Assembly: GCA_050015055.1 (NCBI GenBank)
Contig: JBEKCD010000012.1
Location: 1-64,000 of the forward strand
Length of the DNA stretch: 64,000 nt
Origin: JBEKCD01 sp050015055
GTDB lineage: Archaea > Thermoproteota > Bathyarchaeia > Bathyarchaeales > Bathycorpusculaceae
Direction: 5' to 3'
Position 1 is the stretch's first letter. Every line of letters starts with the position of its first letter. Of the stretch, positions 1-7,659 are shown piece by piece. The notes under the pieces are model-generated. The model had not been told where the DNA came from. It saw nothing but the letters and a program-made list of their open reading frames with translations, and made no database searches. The position numbers and the translations under genes are program-made.

Positions 1-126
1 CAACTCTGCCTACTCATCATGTTATACACGGCAGAAGCCGCAGCAAACACTCACAAACCAGGCAGATCCAGAAGCATCAGATACTTCGCAAACTAATTTC
101 GGAACAACCATGCGCGCTAGTTTGCC

Positions 127-255
127 TTATATTATGTGAAGAAGTATTCTCAGAACAACGACAAGAACTATTATTAGTACTACTACTACAATAGCAGACC
201 ATAGAAATCCGCCGATGCCACCCCTACGATTCGATATTATATTTTTGAATTTCAT
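127..255 (-). CDS. Small single-pass membrane protein (42 aa), unrecognised
   Basis: This 42-residue ORF starts at ATG 255, preceded by a strong SD (GGAGGTGAT). The N-terminus is short and basic (MKFKNIISNRRGG), then comes a glycine-rich turn (GIGG) and an uninterrupted hydrophobic stretch from about residue 17 to 36 rich in Val, Ile and Leu, ending in LRILLHII. I do not recognise the family. A basic N-terminus with RRGG just before a hydrophobic helix loosely resembles class III (archaellin/pilin) signal peptides, but there is no mature domain, so a small membrane peptide is the safer reading. The next genes upstream in the same direction (421-726 and 762-1202) also carry good SD sites, so a leftward accessory operon is likely. 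Confidence 0.6.
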   Translation of the reverse strand: MKFKNIISNRRGGIGGFLWSAIVVVVLIIVLVVVLRILLHII

Positions 256-420
256 TGGTTCAATCACCTCCTGCTCTTAACACATACAACGCGCGCTTTT
301 GCTAACTTTGAAATCTTGATTTGCAAATTTAAACGTTTGTTACTGTGAGGATACAGCAACAAGTAGCGACGGCGTAGTTTTTGCGGAGAGAATCCGCGAG
401 TGCTGTAAGAAGCGACGGTC

Positions 421-726
421 TTAAGAAGTGCGCGCGCCATAGAAAAAGTGGAAAACTTCGCGCGCGCGCCTCAGCGTGTAACTAAACTCCGTTACACTCT
501 GCGGCATCAATCCCGTATAATCAAATCTCGTGACCTCAGTACCATTCGCTGTAAAGAATCCAAAGTCCAAATCTGGCAAATTGCCTTCACCCACAACAAT
601 CCTGCTTTCATAGCTTCTTTGTTTCAAGGTTGCACTGTAAACAAGATACGCATAGGGCAGCACAAGAGCAATACCGCGCGCGCTACCGAGCAGAGCAGCC
701 AAAGCCGTTTTTCCTTTTTTACTCAT
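421..726 (-). CDS. Small membrane-anchored protein (101 aa), unrecognised
   Basis: The start is ATG 726 because GAGGTGAT lies 5 nt upstream; a longer in-frame extension would overlap the upstream gene and has no such site. The protein begins MSKKGKTALAAL and has a hydrophobic segment at about residues 7-30 (ALAALLGSARGIALVLPYAY), followed by a polar domain of about 65 residues. It looks like an N-terminally anchored protein. I do not recognise it. The gene contains three GC-alternating tracts (430-437, 460-469, 675-683), an unusually high density for this window. It lies 35 nt after the coiled-coil zinc protein and probably shares its transcript. Confidence 0.55.
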   Translation of the reverse strand: MSKKGKTALAALLGSARGIALVLPYAYLVYSATLKQRSYESRIVVGEGNLPDLDFGFFTANGTEVTRFDYTGLMPQSVTEFSYTLRRAREVFHFFYGARTS

Positions 727-761
727 GTTTATCACCTCATTCATCCATTTTCTTCGCACGC

Positions 762-1202
762 TCACTTGTTCATTGGTCGCAATCTGCCTGAGCCCCTGCA
801 CAAAGAGCATTTCTGAGTTTTCATGGTGGGGATGATTTGTCCGTCTGATCTTTCGTAGCTTTTCTCGACCACGATTTCTCCAAGACTTTCGCACCTCGGA
901 CAAGCAACTCCATTCTTCAGATCTGTGTCAATCTTCTCTATTTCTCTGTGAAGAGTTTCGATTTCACTGTTCAGTTGAGGCAGCCTCTCTGAGAGTTCAT
1001 CAAAGCCTGCAAAACCCTCTTTGTCCAACACTTGTGAGAGTTTTATGAAGTTGCCCGTGATCCATAGATTCCTGCACTCTTCATAGAGGTCATTTACGTG
1101 CGCGAATTCGGTCTCTAGAGCATTTAGGCGCTGTTGTGACTCGTCCCTATGGCCTCTTAGGTTCATCCAGAACTCTTCTCGTTCAGAGAGTCCTTCAGTC
1201 AT
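762..1202 (-). CDS. Coiled-coil protein with C-terminal zinc-binding motif (146 aa)
   Basis: I start at ATG 1202, which has GAGGG upstream, rather than at the in-frame TTG at 1223. Residues 1 to about 95 are heptad-rich and charged (LNALETEFAHVNDLYEECR, later LPQLNSEIETLHREIEKID), predicting a coiled coil. The C-terminus holds two Cys pairs, CPRC and CSLCRGSG; the second resembles the CxxCxGxG zinc modules of DnaJ. It probably forms a rod with a small zinc knuckle, perhaps for protein or nucleic acid binding. No enzymatic motif is visible. It is first in an apparent leftward operon with two small membrane proteins. Confidence 0.6.
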   Translation of the reverse strand: MTEGLSEREEFWMNLRGHRDESQQRLNALETEFAHVNDLYEECRNLWITGNFIKLSQVLDKEGFAGFDELSERLPQLNSEIETLHREIEKIDTDLKNGVACPRCESLGEIVVEKSYERSDGQIIPTMKTQKCSLCRGSGRLRPMNK

Positions 1203-1259
1203 TTCGCAACCCTCAGCTATCAAAGAAAAATGAAGAGAAAGATTGTACTGGATAGATAG

Positions 1260-1544
1260 TCATCTTACAAGATCCTTCGCAGTTGGAATCCGTTTCCCTT
1301 GAGCCTTCATGTCTTCCATTACAATGTTGCGGACCCATACCGAAGGCACCACACCTGCAGCATCCGAAGACTCTTCGACGAACCTGGCAACTTCTGGCCC
1401 AAAATAGACGCTAACCTTCAGTCCCTTCGGCTCGTGAACTATCCTTTCAGTCAGGGCTTTTATGTCCTGCGACGGATCTTTCTTGACCTCAGAAATAAGC
1501 TTCGCTTTTCTGTCAGGGTCAACGACCCGAATAGCTTCAACCAA
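1260..1544 (-). CDS. Possible ribbon-helix-helix DNA-binding protein, start uncertain
   Basis: The reading frame stays open far upstream but runs through a tRNA gene, so the true start must lie after base 1643. There is no ATG or GTG in the remaining stretch; I place the start at TTG 1544 (weak SD AAGGAC), with CTG 1556 as an alternative. The C-terminal part has the pattern of a CopG/Arc ribbon-helix-helix fold: a strand (LKVSVYFGPEVARFVEE) and then a helix (VPSVWVRNIVMEDMKAQG). If correct, it would be a small dimeric repressor. It sits between a tRNA and a zinc protein in an accessory neighbourhood. Both coding status and start are uncertain. Confidence 0.4.
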   Translation of the reverse strand: MVEAIRVVDPDRKAKLISEVKKDPSQDIKALTERIVHEPKGLKVSVYFGPEVARFVEESSDAAGVVPSVWVRNIVMEDMKAQGKRIPTAKDLVR

Positions 1545-1642
1545 GTCCTTGGCCAGTTTTTGCGTCCGCTCGCCCTTTTTTCCTTCAGGACCGCGCGCGC
1601 GTTTCTTGTCCTGCCAGGATGGTATTCGGTCAGTGTAGTTGG

Positions 1643-1756
1643 CGGGCCCGAGGGGATTTGAACCCCTGTTCTCCGGCTTTCTTCCATGCTTGATGCCCGG
1701 AGGCTTGCGCACCCGTTTGCGGTTCGACGCCTTAATCCTGACTGGGCTACGGGCCC
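1643..1756 (-). tRNA. tRNA with intron(s), isotype unresolved
   Basis: The acceptor stem is GGGCCCG/CGGGCCC with discriminator G and an encoded CCA (to base 1640). The T arm is AGGGG-TTCAAAT-CCCCT, and a D arm follows the acceptor (GCC...GGC with an AGTCAGGATTA loop). The 114-nt span is about 40 nt too long, so at least one intron is present. The anticodon stem is not obvious: CTCCGG...CCGGAG can pair but leaves a 20-nt loop without a conventional U33. More than one or non-canonical introns, a class II fold, or degeneration are possible. The acceptor and G73 would suit archaeal Lys or Arg tRNAs, but I cannot read an anticodon. Confidence 0.7.
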
Positions 1757-1800
1757 AACACAAACATAGTCATAACTGAAATTAATTGTTGCTGTGCCAA

Positions 1801-2301
1801 CTACATCTCAGCCAATTCTTCGTTTATCCACCAAGCCTTTTTCTTGCCTGACCTTTCCCCTGGATAATAGTCTATTATTGATTTTCCGAGCTGTTTCTTG
1901 GAAGTCTTCTGCATTCTTCTCAACCTGTTCAAGACCAGCCACCTGTTCGTCTTCAAGTACTGGGCCAGCTCAGGCGTAGTTGCCCCTTTATAGTGGACGA
2001 GGTAATCGATCATTCTGTGGTCTATCTCGTCCATTCCGAAAGCGTGCGGGTTGGTTTTTCCCCGTTCATAAGTGAGTAGTTCAAGGTCTCCGAGGTACTT
2101 CTTGATTTCTGAAAAGTCCTTCTCCATCTTTTCAAATCTGCCCTCGAGCTCCAGAATTCTGTCGGGCTTGGGCGTTTTCTGCAGCTTCTCCAAGATAGCG
2201 TCGCGAATGAAGTTACTCCGATCTCCTTCAGGAATGCGCAGAATCATTTCCTTGTAAACTTCATCAGGAACCTTCGCCGATATGACTCTCAACTCATCCA
2301 T
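1801..2301 (-). CDS. RHH-coiled coil-winged helix transcription regulator (166 aa)
   Basis: I start at ATG 2301 (GAGGG upstream); a GTG at 2307 is too close to the SD. Residues 1-45 resemble a CopG/MetJ ribbon-helix-helix (RVISAKVPDEVYKEMILRI, then RSNFIRDAILEKL). A coiled-coil linker follows (ELEGRFEKMEKDFSEIKKYL). The C-terminal third reads as a winged helix (IDYLVHYKGATTPELAQYL, then TNRWLVLNRLRRMQ). This points to a DNA-binding regulator, probably dimeric. Its targets are unknown; it may control the small genes to its left across the tRNA. Family assignment is from fold pattern only. Confidence 0.65.
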   Translation of the reverse strand: MDELRVISAKVPDEVYKEMILRIPEGDRSNFIRDAILEKLQKTPKPDRILELEGRFEKMEKDFSEIKKYLGDLELLTYERGKTNPHAFGMDEIDHRMIDYLVHYKGATTPELAQYLKTNRWLVLNRLRRMQKTSKKQLGKSIIDYYPGERSGKKKAWWINEELAEM

Positions 2302-2766
2302 GAGCACGCCCTCGCAATCCAGTAATGGAACTCTTATTATTTCACGGTTTCTTTTATCAGCACGCTGGCTTGTCCCTAAATCGAGAGTTGAATCAGGTTA
2401 GGGGAAGTGTATCGACGCATACGAGGCTGTTTAGCAACAGGCCGCCGTAACCTCCGCTCCGTTGCAGTGCAGCGTTACGTCTGGCCTTGCAAACAGAGAA
2501 GGGGGGAGGCTTGAGAAGATTGTCACAAAACAACATTACAACTGACAACACAAACTGAGAGGGGGGGCCGACTCTGCAAGACAGCGACCCCAGCGCGCTT
2601 CACTGCCTATTGCGCCTCGTTTTGAAAAGGGAGGCAGCAGGAAACCAGTGAAAAGACCAAGTCGTTCCACCAACACGCTTCAACACACAACACAGGGACA
2701 AGGCAGCGCGCTAAGAAATGGAGTATACGGTGTTGCAGCAGGTTCTTCAGGAACGTAAGGGACGGT
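2302..2766. other. Intergenic region, no gene seen
   Basis: This 465-bp stretch lies upstream of the regulator gene on the left and downstream of the winged-helix/DUF5752 gene on the right. No reading frame has a convincing start, SD and composition. It holds two GCGCGC tracts (2593-2598 and 2707-2712, the latter within GCGCGCTAAG) and purine-rich runs near 2500-2570. I see no tRNA or strong hairpin. Confidence 0.5.
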
Positions 2767-3354
2767 TTAAGCCACCCTAGCGTTGGTTGAAGGCTCTGGC
2801 CGCAGCGCCGTGTTCCTTGTTCTCGCCAGCAAGTCGCAACGGTTCTTCACTATTTCGTAGAGCTTCTTGCGCAGGTCCTCTCCGGCTATCTTTTCTTCTC
2901 GGACGAGCAGCGTTTTCCTTGCGAGTTCTGCGTCGCCTAACGCGGCAAACCAAGCTTCGAAATCGCCACGGTTGATGTGAAACTCTATGGAAGACAGGTC
3001 AACTTTCTGGACTTTGTCGCAGAAGTCACCCAAGCTTGCGGCGTGAATGTTGAGAGACTTGCCGATGTCAGCGTAGAAGTGGAACGATTTCTCCATGGGC
3101 AAGTACGCGAGGATTTCAGTCGCCTTTTCCCTGCTGATATCGGGGAGGCCGAGCACTTTTTTTCCGCTTTCCGTTATGACGTACATTCCTTTTTCCGGCA
3201 TTTCAATGTGTCCCATCTTCGTGAGTCCTAGAATGTGCATCATAACCGGCGGAAAACCCAGTCCAGCCTCTTTTGCTATCTCCGTGGCCTTTGCAGGTCT
3301 GTCCAACAACCATATGGTTTCAAGAACTAAACGTTTAACAGGTGATATGCTCAT
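2767..3354 (-). CDS. Winged-helix + DUF5752 domain protein (195 aa)
   Basis: Residues 1 to about 70 form a winged helix of MarR/PadR pattern (KRLVLETIWLLDRPAKATEIAKEA, then MGHIEMPEKGMYVITESGKK). Residues about 90-165 match the small DUF5752 domain (FHFYADIGKSLNIHAASLG, then RGDFEAWFAALGD). From family knowledge, DUF5752 occurs in archaea near glycosyltransferases and glycan-processing enzymes, which fits the divergently oriented glycosyltransferase at 3571. It may sense a metabolite and regulate that gene across the 216-bp shared promoter region. The C-terminus is basic and probably disordered. Direct regulation is inference. Confidence 0.6.
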   Translation of the reverse strand: MSISPVKRLVLETIWLLDRPAKATEIAKEAGLGFPPVMMHILGLTKMGHIEMPEKGMYVITESGKKVLGLPDISREKATEILAYLPMEKSFHFYADIGKSLNIHAASLGDFCDKVQKVDLSSIEFHINRGDFEAWFAALGDAELARKTLLVREEKIAGEDLRKKLYEIVKNRCDLLARTRNTALRPEPSTNARVA

Positions 3355-3570
3355 ACTGTTGCACTCGTCTTAGTTTGTCACATGTGCCTAATAGGCTTTT
3401 CATGGTTCTTTCGTGACTTCGCGATCATTGACCGGTTGAAAGGCAATTGATGGGAAGTTTCGATGATTCTCGATAACGATTGCAGGTACGTAAAGTCCAT
3501 TAGGAAGGTAAATAAGCAATAGCTCAATAACCAATAGACACTCATTTGCTATAAGGAGAAACGCTGAAAG

Positions 3571-4821
3571 ATGAAGATGGCTGTGCTTGTGTATGAGTAT
3601 CCGCCGAAGATCGTTGGCGGTTTGGGAACCTACGCTGCCGAGATCACGAGGAAATTTGTTCTAACGGACAATGATGTCACGGTGTTCACGATGAATGACG
3701 ATGCTGGAACCCTCCCAACACGGGAGATATGGCGCGGCATTGAGATACACCGCCCCTTACACATTGACATATCTGATTCTCTGCCGGACGTAATTGCTGA
3801 AGACATCAGAAAATGGGGCCGAGGCCTCCATCTGTTCTCCAAAATTCTCATCTACAACTATCTGAGCGCTTCAAAACTCGTCAACGAACTCATCAAGAAG
3901 GAGAACATTAAGTATGACCTTGTCGTTGCACACGACTGGCTTTCAGCCATCGGCGGCATCACAGTCAAGAAAGAAGTCGGACTGCCCTTCGCTTTTCACG
4001 TGCACTCCACGGAGAAGGGGAGGACGCTTGGAAACGGTTCCGAGGTGGTCAGCAACATTGAACTTCACGCTGCAAAGGCAGCCGACATGATTGTTACGGT
4101 TTCTTACGCTATGAAGGAAGAGCTCACAAAGCTCGGATTTCCCAAAGATAGAATACAGGTGTGCTACAACGGCGTCGACGCACAGAAATACAACCCACAA
4201 GACGTGACAGCTGAACAGGCAAAGAAGATTAGAAGCCTCTACGGTGTCAAGGACGACGAGGTCATGATTCTCTTTATCGGCAGGCTTGTCGGCGTTAAAG
4301 GAGTCGACAAGCTCATAATGGCCATGCCTCACATTCTTCAGAAGATACCTAAAGCCAAACTGGTCGTATTAGGTTTGGGCGATCTTCAAGACTACTTGAA
4401 GAACTTGGTCAACTACATGAGGCTGAACGAGTACGTGAAATTCCGCTTCGAATTCCTCCCTGAGGAAGAACGCATTCTTCATTATGCGGCCTGCGACGTG
4501 GCCGTCTTCCCAAGCCACTATGAGCCATTCGGCATAGTTGTCCTGGAGGCTATGAGCATGGAAAAACCCGTTGTCGTCGGCGCGGCAGGAGTTAGCGGAA
4601 TGCGAGAGATAGTCATATGTTGTGGAGAAGACCAGTGCGGGTTCCACATAGATCCGAGCAACCCGACGGACATCGCGTGGGGCATCATCAGCGTCCTAGA
4701 AAGCCCAGAGAAGATGAAATGGCTTGGAAAAAACGGCAGAAAACGAGTCCTGGAAGAGTTCACTTGGGACAGGATTGCCGAGAGAACACTGAAACTGTAC
4801 GAACAAATGGTGAAACATTAG
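3571..4821 (+). CDS. GT4/glycogen-synthase-like glycosyltransferase (416 aa)
   Basis: A cytoplasmic GT-B retaining glycosyltransferase. Visible marks are the N-terminal glycine loop (YPPKIVGGLGTYA, residues 9-21), HDWLSAIGG near 125, YNGVD near 198, a donor-site FIGRLVGVKGVD near 235, and EPFGIVVLEAM near 318 containing the conserved Glu of the E-x7-E motif. Length is normal. The N-terminal layout is closer to archaeal glycogen/starch-synthase-like GT4/GT5 proteins than to short polysaccharide GT4s, so storage glucan or trehalose-type synthesis is possible. It stands alone, divergent from the DUF5752 regulator. The exact donor and acceptor cannot be read. Confidence 0.8.
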   Translation: MKMAVLVYEYPPKIVGGLGTYAAEITRKFVLTDNDVTVFTMNDDAGTLPTREIWRGIEIHRPLHIDISDSLPDVIAEDIRKWGRGLHLFSKILIYNYLSASKLVNELIKKENIKYDLVVAHDWLSAIGGITVKKEVGLPFAFHVHSTEKGRTLGNGSEVVSNIELHAAKAADMIVTVSYAMKEELTKLGFPKDRIQVCYNGVDAQKYNPQDVTAEQAKKIRSLYGVKDDEVMILFIGRLVGVKGVDKLIMAMPHILQKIPKAKLVVLGLGDLQDYLKNLVNYMRLNEYVKFRFEFLPEEERILHYAACDVAVFPSHYEPFGIVVLEAMSMEKPVVVGAAGVSGMREIVICCGEDQCGFHIDPSNPTDIAWGIISVLESPEKMKWLGKNGRKRVLEEFTWDRIAERTLKLYEQMVKH

Positions 4822-5197
4822 ATCCTGCGTCAGGCTTGAGTTTTGACGGTGATGGTTCCTTGAGAGCGGATTCTATAGAGCTGAGAAGTGAAATCGTCAA
4901 GGAAGCCGCCGTTCGTCCCATTATGGAACCGAACGCGCATGCGTATTCCAAAAATGGTTGAAAATGGCCTCAAATCCGTTCTTGCATGTACAGGTTCATT
5001 ATGCATGTGCGGGATGAGCATGTTTTGGCTCTGCCCAAGGAACAGAAGCCATTTTTACACCAATTTCGGGACAAGCATAGGCGCTACTTGACTCAAACTG
5101 CTCATCTACATATGCTAGCGAGATCTGACGATTCTTAAATATTGGTTTTTGCACAGAACAATATGAGTGAGCCTGCGTTGGACAGGAAGGTGCAAGC
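4822..5197. other. Intergenic region with candidate promoter
   Basis: No convincing gene is seen in these 376 bp; the short frames present lack SD sites and family character. An A/T-rich TTCTTAAATATTGG at about 5133-5146 could be the TATA element for the DUF2095 gene that follows. Confidence 0.4.
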
Positions 5198-5545
5198 GTG
5201 GAACTGGACAAAGAATCCCTAAAGAAGATGCTCCCAAATCTGGCCAAAGAGTTGCAAACAGATGATAACAAGGTTCAGGTGAACTCCGTGCGGACCAACC
5301 CGAAAGACGGGGAGAAAGCTGTAACCTCACAGAGTTTCGATAACTACATGCCGGACGTGATAGACTTCATTAGGCGATGCGACACTAAGGAACAGGCTGA
5401 AGAAATAATCTGTTACTTGGAGAGAAAGGGCGAAATCGACGAAGAATACGCTCAGAAGCTCAGGAAACAGCTCAAAGAGAAGGGCGTTAGAAGCTTCGGC
5501 TCCAAGAAAGAGCAAGATCACTACCTCAAGCACAGCAGACGATAA
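5198..5545 (+). CDS. DUF2095 family protein (115 aa)
   Basis: The start is GTG 5198 with GGAAGG upstream. The second half carries the archaeal DUF2095 pattern: PDVIDFIRRCDTKEQAEE, then YLERKGEIDEEYAQKLRKQL, ending KGVRSFGSKKEQDHY. From family knowledge this domain is widespread and uncharacterised in archaea. It is predicted soluble and helical, with no cysteines in metal-binding arrangement. It is monocistronic here. No function can be assigned. Confidence 0.7.
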   Translation: MELDKESLKKMLPNLAKELQTDDNKVQVNSVRTNPKDGEKAVTSQSFDNYMPDVIDFIRRCDTKEQAEEIICYLERKGEIDEEYAQKLRKQLKEKGVRSFGSKKEQDHYLKHSRR

Positions 5546-5699
5546 CTGAATTGAACGGGATACGCGGTACTATTTCTTTGTCCCTAGAAGAAAAGCTAAG
5601 TATATACGTGACCAAGATGGTCTAAGTCTAAAAGTAAATAAATGAGCTTACCAATAAATACAAGCCTCAATGAGTGTTAGTCTGGTCGGAGGAAAAAGC

Positions 5700-7409
5700 G
5701 TGAAGAAAACCGTCGCCGCGTTCATCATCTTGGCCTTGGCTATTGTAGTTCTTGCTTTGGCTTCTTTCAACATCACGTCTGCCAGGGCAAGCTCCAGCTA
5801 CAGTATAGAAAGCGTGAACCACACGGTGGGGGTCTTGTACAACGGATACGTTCTTGTAAATGACACGATAGCGATATCCGGGCAAACAGACAGCTTTCTG
5901 CTTGGTTTTCCGCACACTTTCGGTCCGAATGTAGTCAGTGCGGTTGCTTACAGCACCAATGACGCAGCTGACACGTTTCCAGTCTCACTTAACGTGCCGC
6001 TTGAAGATCGTGTTGGTTTCTACGGACTGAAAGTCGATTTATCGAAAGGAACACCGCAGGTCCTCAGCGTCATATCTGTACTCTCAGACAGTTTCCAGCA
6101 GGCCTATTCGAATGCAAGCATGTTTCAACTTGTTTTCCCAGCATTTCCAAGCCTGACAGAAACCGCCCCTGTTTGTAATTGCTCGGTTGTTGTACCAGAT
6201 GCACAGTACATAAATGGAACGATTAGCAGCCTCACTTACAACGTGGAGAATTTGAGTGCCTTCACCTACAATACGTCTCAGGTGATTTTCTTGCTACCAG
6301 CAGGAGGTGTTCAGCTTTCTGATATTAAACAGCTCACTCGTGAGGTGAGCATAAACGCGTTCGGTCAGACGAGCGTTTCCGACTTCTATTACATAACGAA
6401 CAACTCGACGTTCACGATGGAGTCTATGGATTTCGTTGTGCCTCCTAAAGCGTCGAACCTGGCCGCGAATGATCAACTCGGGATACCAGTGGTTACACCA
6501 GCGGCTACCGGCGACAACCCAAATCGGTACACAATCAACTTCACACTTGAAGTGTACTCTGGCAAGGCAATGAAGTTTACGGTGAACTACAATCTGCCTG
6601 ACAACGTCTACGTCAGTAAACAGGCGGGCAACTTCGCTGTAAACATGAGCTTTTTCCAAGACTCGATTAGCTACATTGACCAAGCTTCAGCCAGCTTTGT
6701 CTTACCTGAAGGTGCACGATTGTCAAGTTTCGAAACCACCCTGGCAGGCAATCTCTACGGTGTCAACCGTAATGTTTACCAGGAAAGCATGAGTGTAAGC
6801 GAGCAGAATGTAATCTCTCTGGACAGTTTCACCGTGAGCCTTAGCTACACGTATAATTCCTTGTGGCTGGCTTTCGGTCCCACAATGTGGATCTGGGCAT
6901 TGGCGATTGTTGGCTCTGTGGTGGTCGTGGTTTGGAAGAGGCCTAGGGCTCCAAGCGGGGTCGCGATTCCTTCAACGATTCTGAGGCTTCGTCCAGAGGA
7001 TAGTAGGGCCTTTGTGGACGCCTATGAGGAGAAAATGAAAATAGAAGGAGAGATCGACACCCTCGAGGCCAGGGTGCAGAAAGGAAGAATCCCCAGGCGA
7101 AGGTACAAGGTGCAGAAGAAAACCTTGGAAACTCGACTGAGCGCGCTGGATAGAACGTTGGCAGAGGCGGGGGGGAAAATGCACTCGGCTGGCGGTCACT
7201 ACTCAGATCTGATGCGACAGCTTGAAGTTGCCGAAACCGAAATCGACGAAGCAGAGGGTAACATTAGAAGCATTGAAGCCCGCCAAACCAGGGGAGAAAT
7301 ATCGTTGGAAACCCACCGTAAGCTTCTGGGAGATTACGAGCGCAGGAAGGACAGAGCCAAAACAACGATAAATGGAATCCTCTTAAGACTACGTGAAGAA
7401 ACCCACTAA
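5700..7409 (+). CDS. Large surface protein with ectodomain and cytoplasmic coiled coil (569 aa)
   Basis: I place the start at GTG 5700, because GGAGG lies 7 nt upstream; the earlier ATG at 5670 has no SD. Residues 1-25 form a signal anchor (VKKTVAAFIILALAIVVLAL). The ectodomain (about 26-390) is Ser/Thr/Asn-rich with many N-glycosylation sequons (NHT, NDT, NAS, NGT, NTS). A second membrane helix lies at about 393-415 (MWIWALAIVGSVVVVVWKR), followed by a charged cytoplasmic coiled coil of about 150 residues. The topology is that of an extracellular beta-rich domain tethered to an internal rod. A distant resemblance to ribophorin-I-like layouts is possible but not shown. I do not recognise the family. 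Confidence 0.7.
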   Translation: MKKTVAAFIILALAIVVLALASFNITSARASSSYSIESVNHTVGVLYNGYVLVNDTIAISGQTDSFLLGFPHTFGPNVVSAVAYSTNDAADTFPVSLNVPLEDRVGFYGLKVDLSKGTPQVLSVISVLSDSFQQAYSNASMFQLVFPAFPSLTETAPVCNCSVVVPDAQYINGTISSLTYNVENLSAFTYNTSQVIFLLPAGGVQLSDIKQLTREVSINAFGQTSVSDFYYITNNSTFTMESMDFVVPPKASNLAANDQLGIPVVTPAATGDNPNRYTINFTLEVYSGKAMKFTVNYNLPDNVYVSKQAGNFAVNMSFFQDSISYIDQASASFVLPEGARLSSFETTLAGNLYGVNRNVYQESMSVSEQNVISLDSFTVSLSYTYNSLWLAFGPTMWIWALAIVGSVVVVVWKRPRAPSGVAIPSTILRLRPEDSRAFVDAYEEKMKIEGEIDTLEARVQKGRIPRRRYKVQKKTLETRLSALDRTLAEAGGKMHSAGGHYSDLMRQLEVAETEIDEAEGNIRSIEARQTRGEISLETHRKLLGDYERRKDRAKTTINGILLRLREETH

Positions 7410-7476
7410 ATGCACCTAAACACTTTTATTCCACTTTCATTTTTCACTGAAATTCTGGTCTCAGGGGAAATGAAAA

Positions 7477-7659
7477 ATGGTGAAAATAGTCATAGATAAT
7501 GCTAAGTGCACCGGATGCGGCACGTGTGCTGATACATGTCCGGTAGGTGTGTACGAGGTCAAGGAGAAGAAGTCCGTCCCTGTCAAATCTGAAGAATGCC
7601 TCGTGTGCAGAGCATGCGAAGTCCAATGCCCCGAAAGTGCAATCCAAGTGGTCGAGTAA
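7477..7659 (+). CDS. 2[4Fe-4S] ferredoxin (60 aa)
   Basis: A short soluble electron carrier with two classical cluster motifs: CTGCGTCADTCPVG and CLVCRACEVQCPES. Each provides CxxCxxC plus a remote Cys-Pro. The length is typical of clostridial-type ferredoxins without extra domains. The gene is monocistronic, with an AT-rich leader. It would serve low-potential electron transfer, for example to oxidoreductases of an anaerobic archaeon; the partner is not indicated locally. Confidence 0.92.
   Translation: MVKIVIDNAKCTGCGTCADTCPVGVYEVKEKKSVPVKSEECLVCRACEVQCPESAIQVVE

Noticed and set aside
448..816. Plus-strand 122-aa frame
   Set aside because: Antisense to two minus-strand genes that have strong SD sites; the product lacks protein-like pattern.
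1460..1687. 75-aa frame crossing the tRNA
   Set aside because: It starts inside the tRNA and is out of frame with the better-supported RHH-like gene.
4888..5091. 67-aa frame in the 4.8-5.2 kb gap
   Set aside because: No SD, non-protein-like composition, and overlapping frames on the other strand are equally open.
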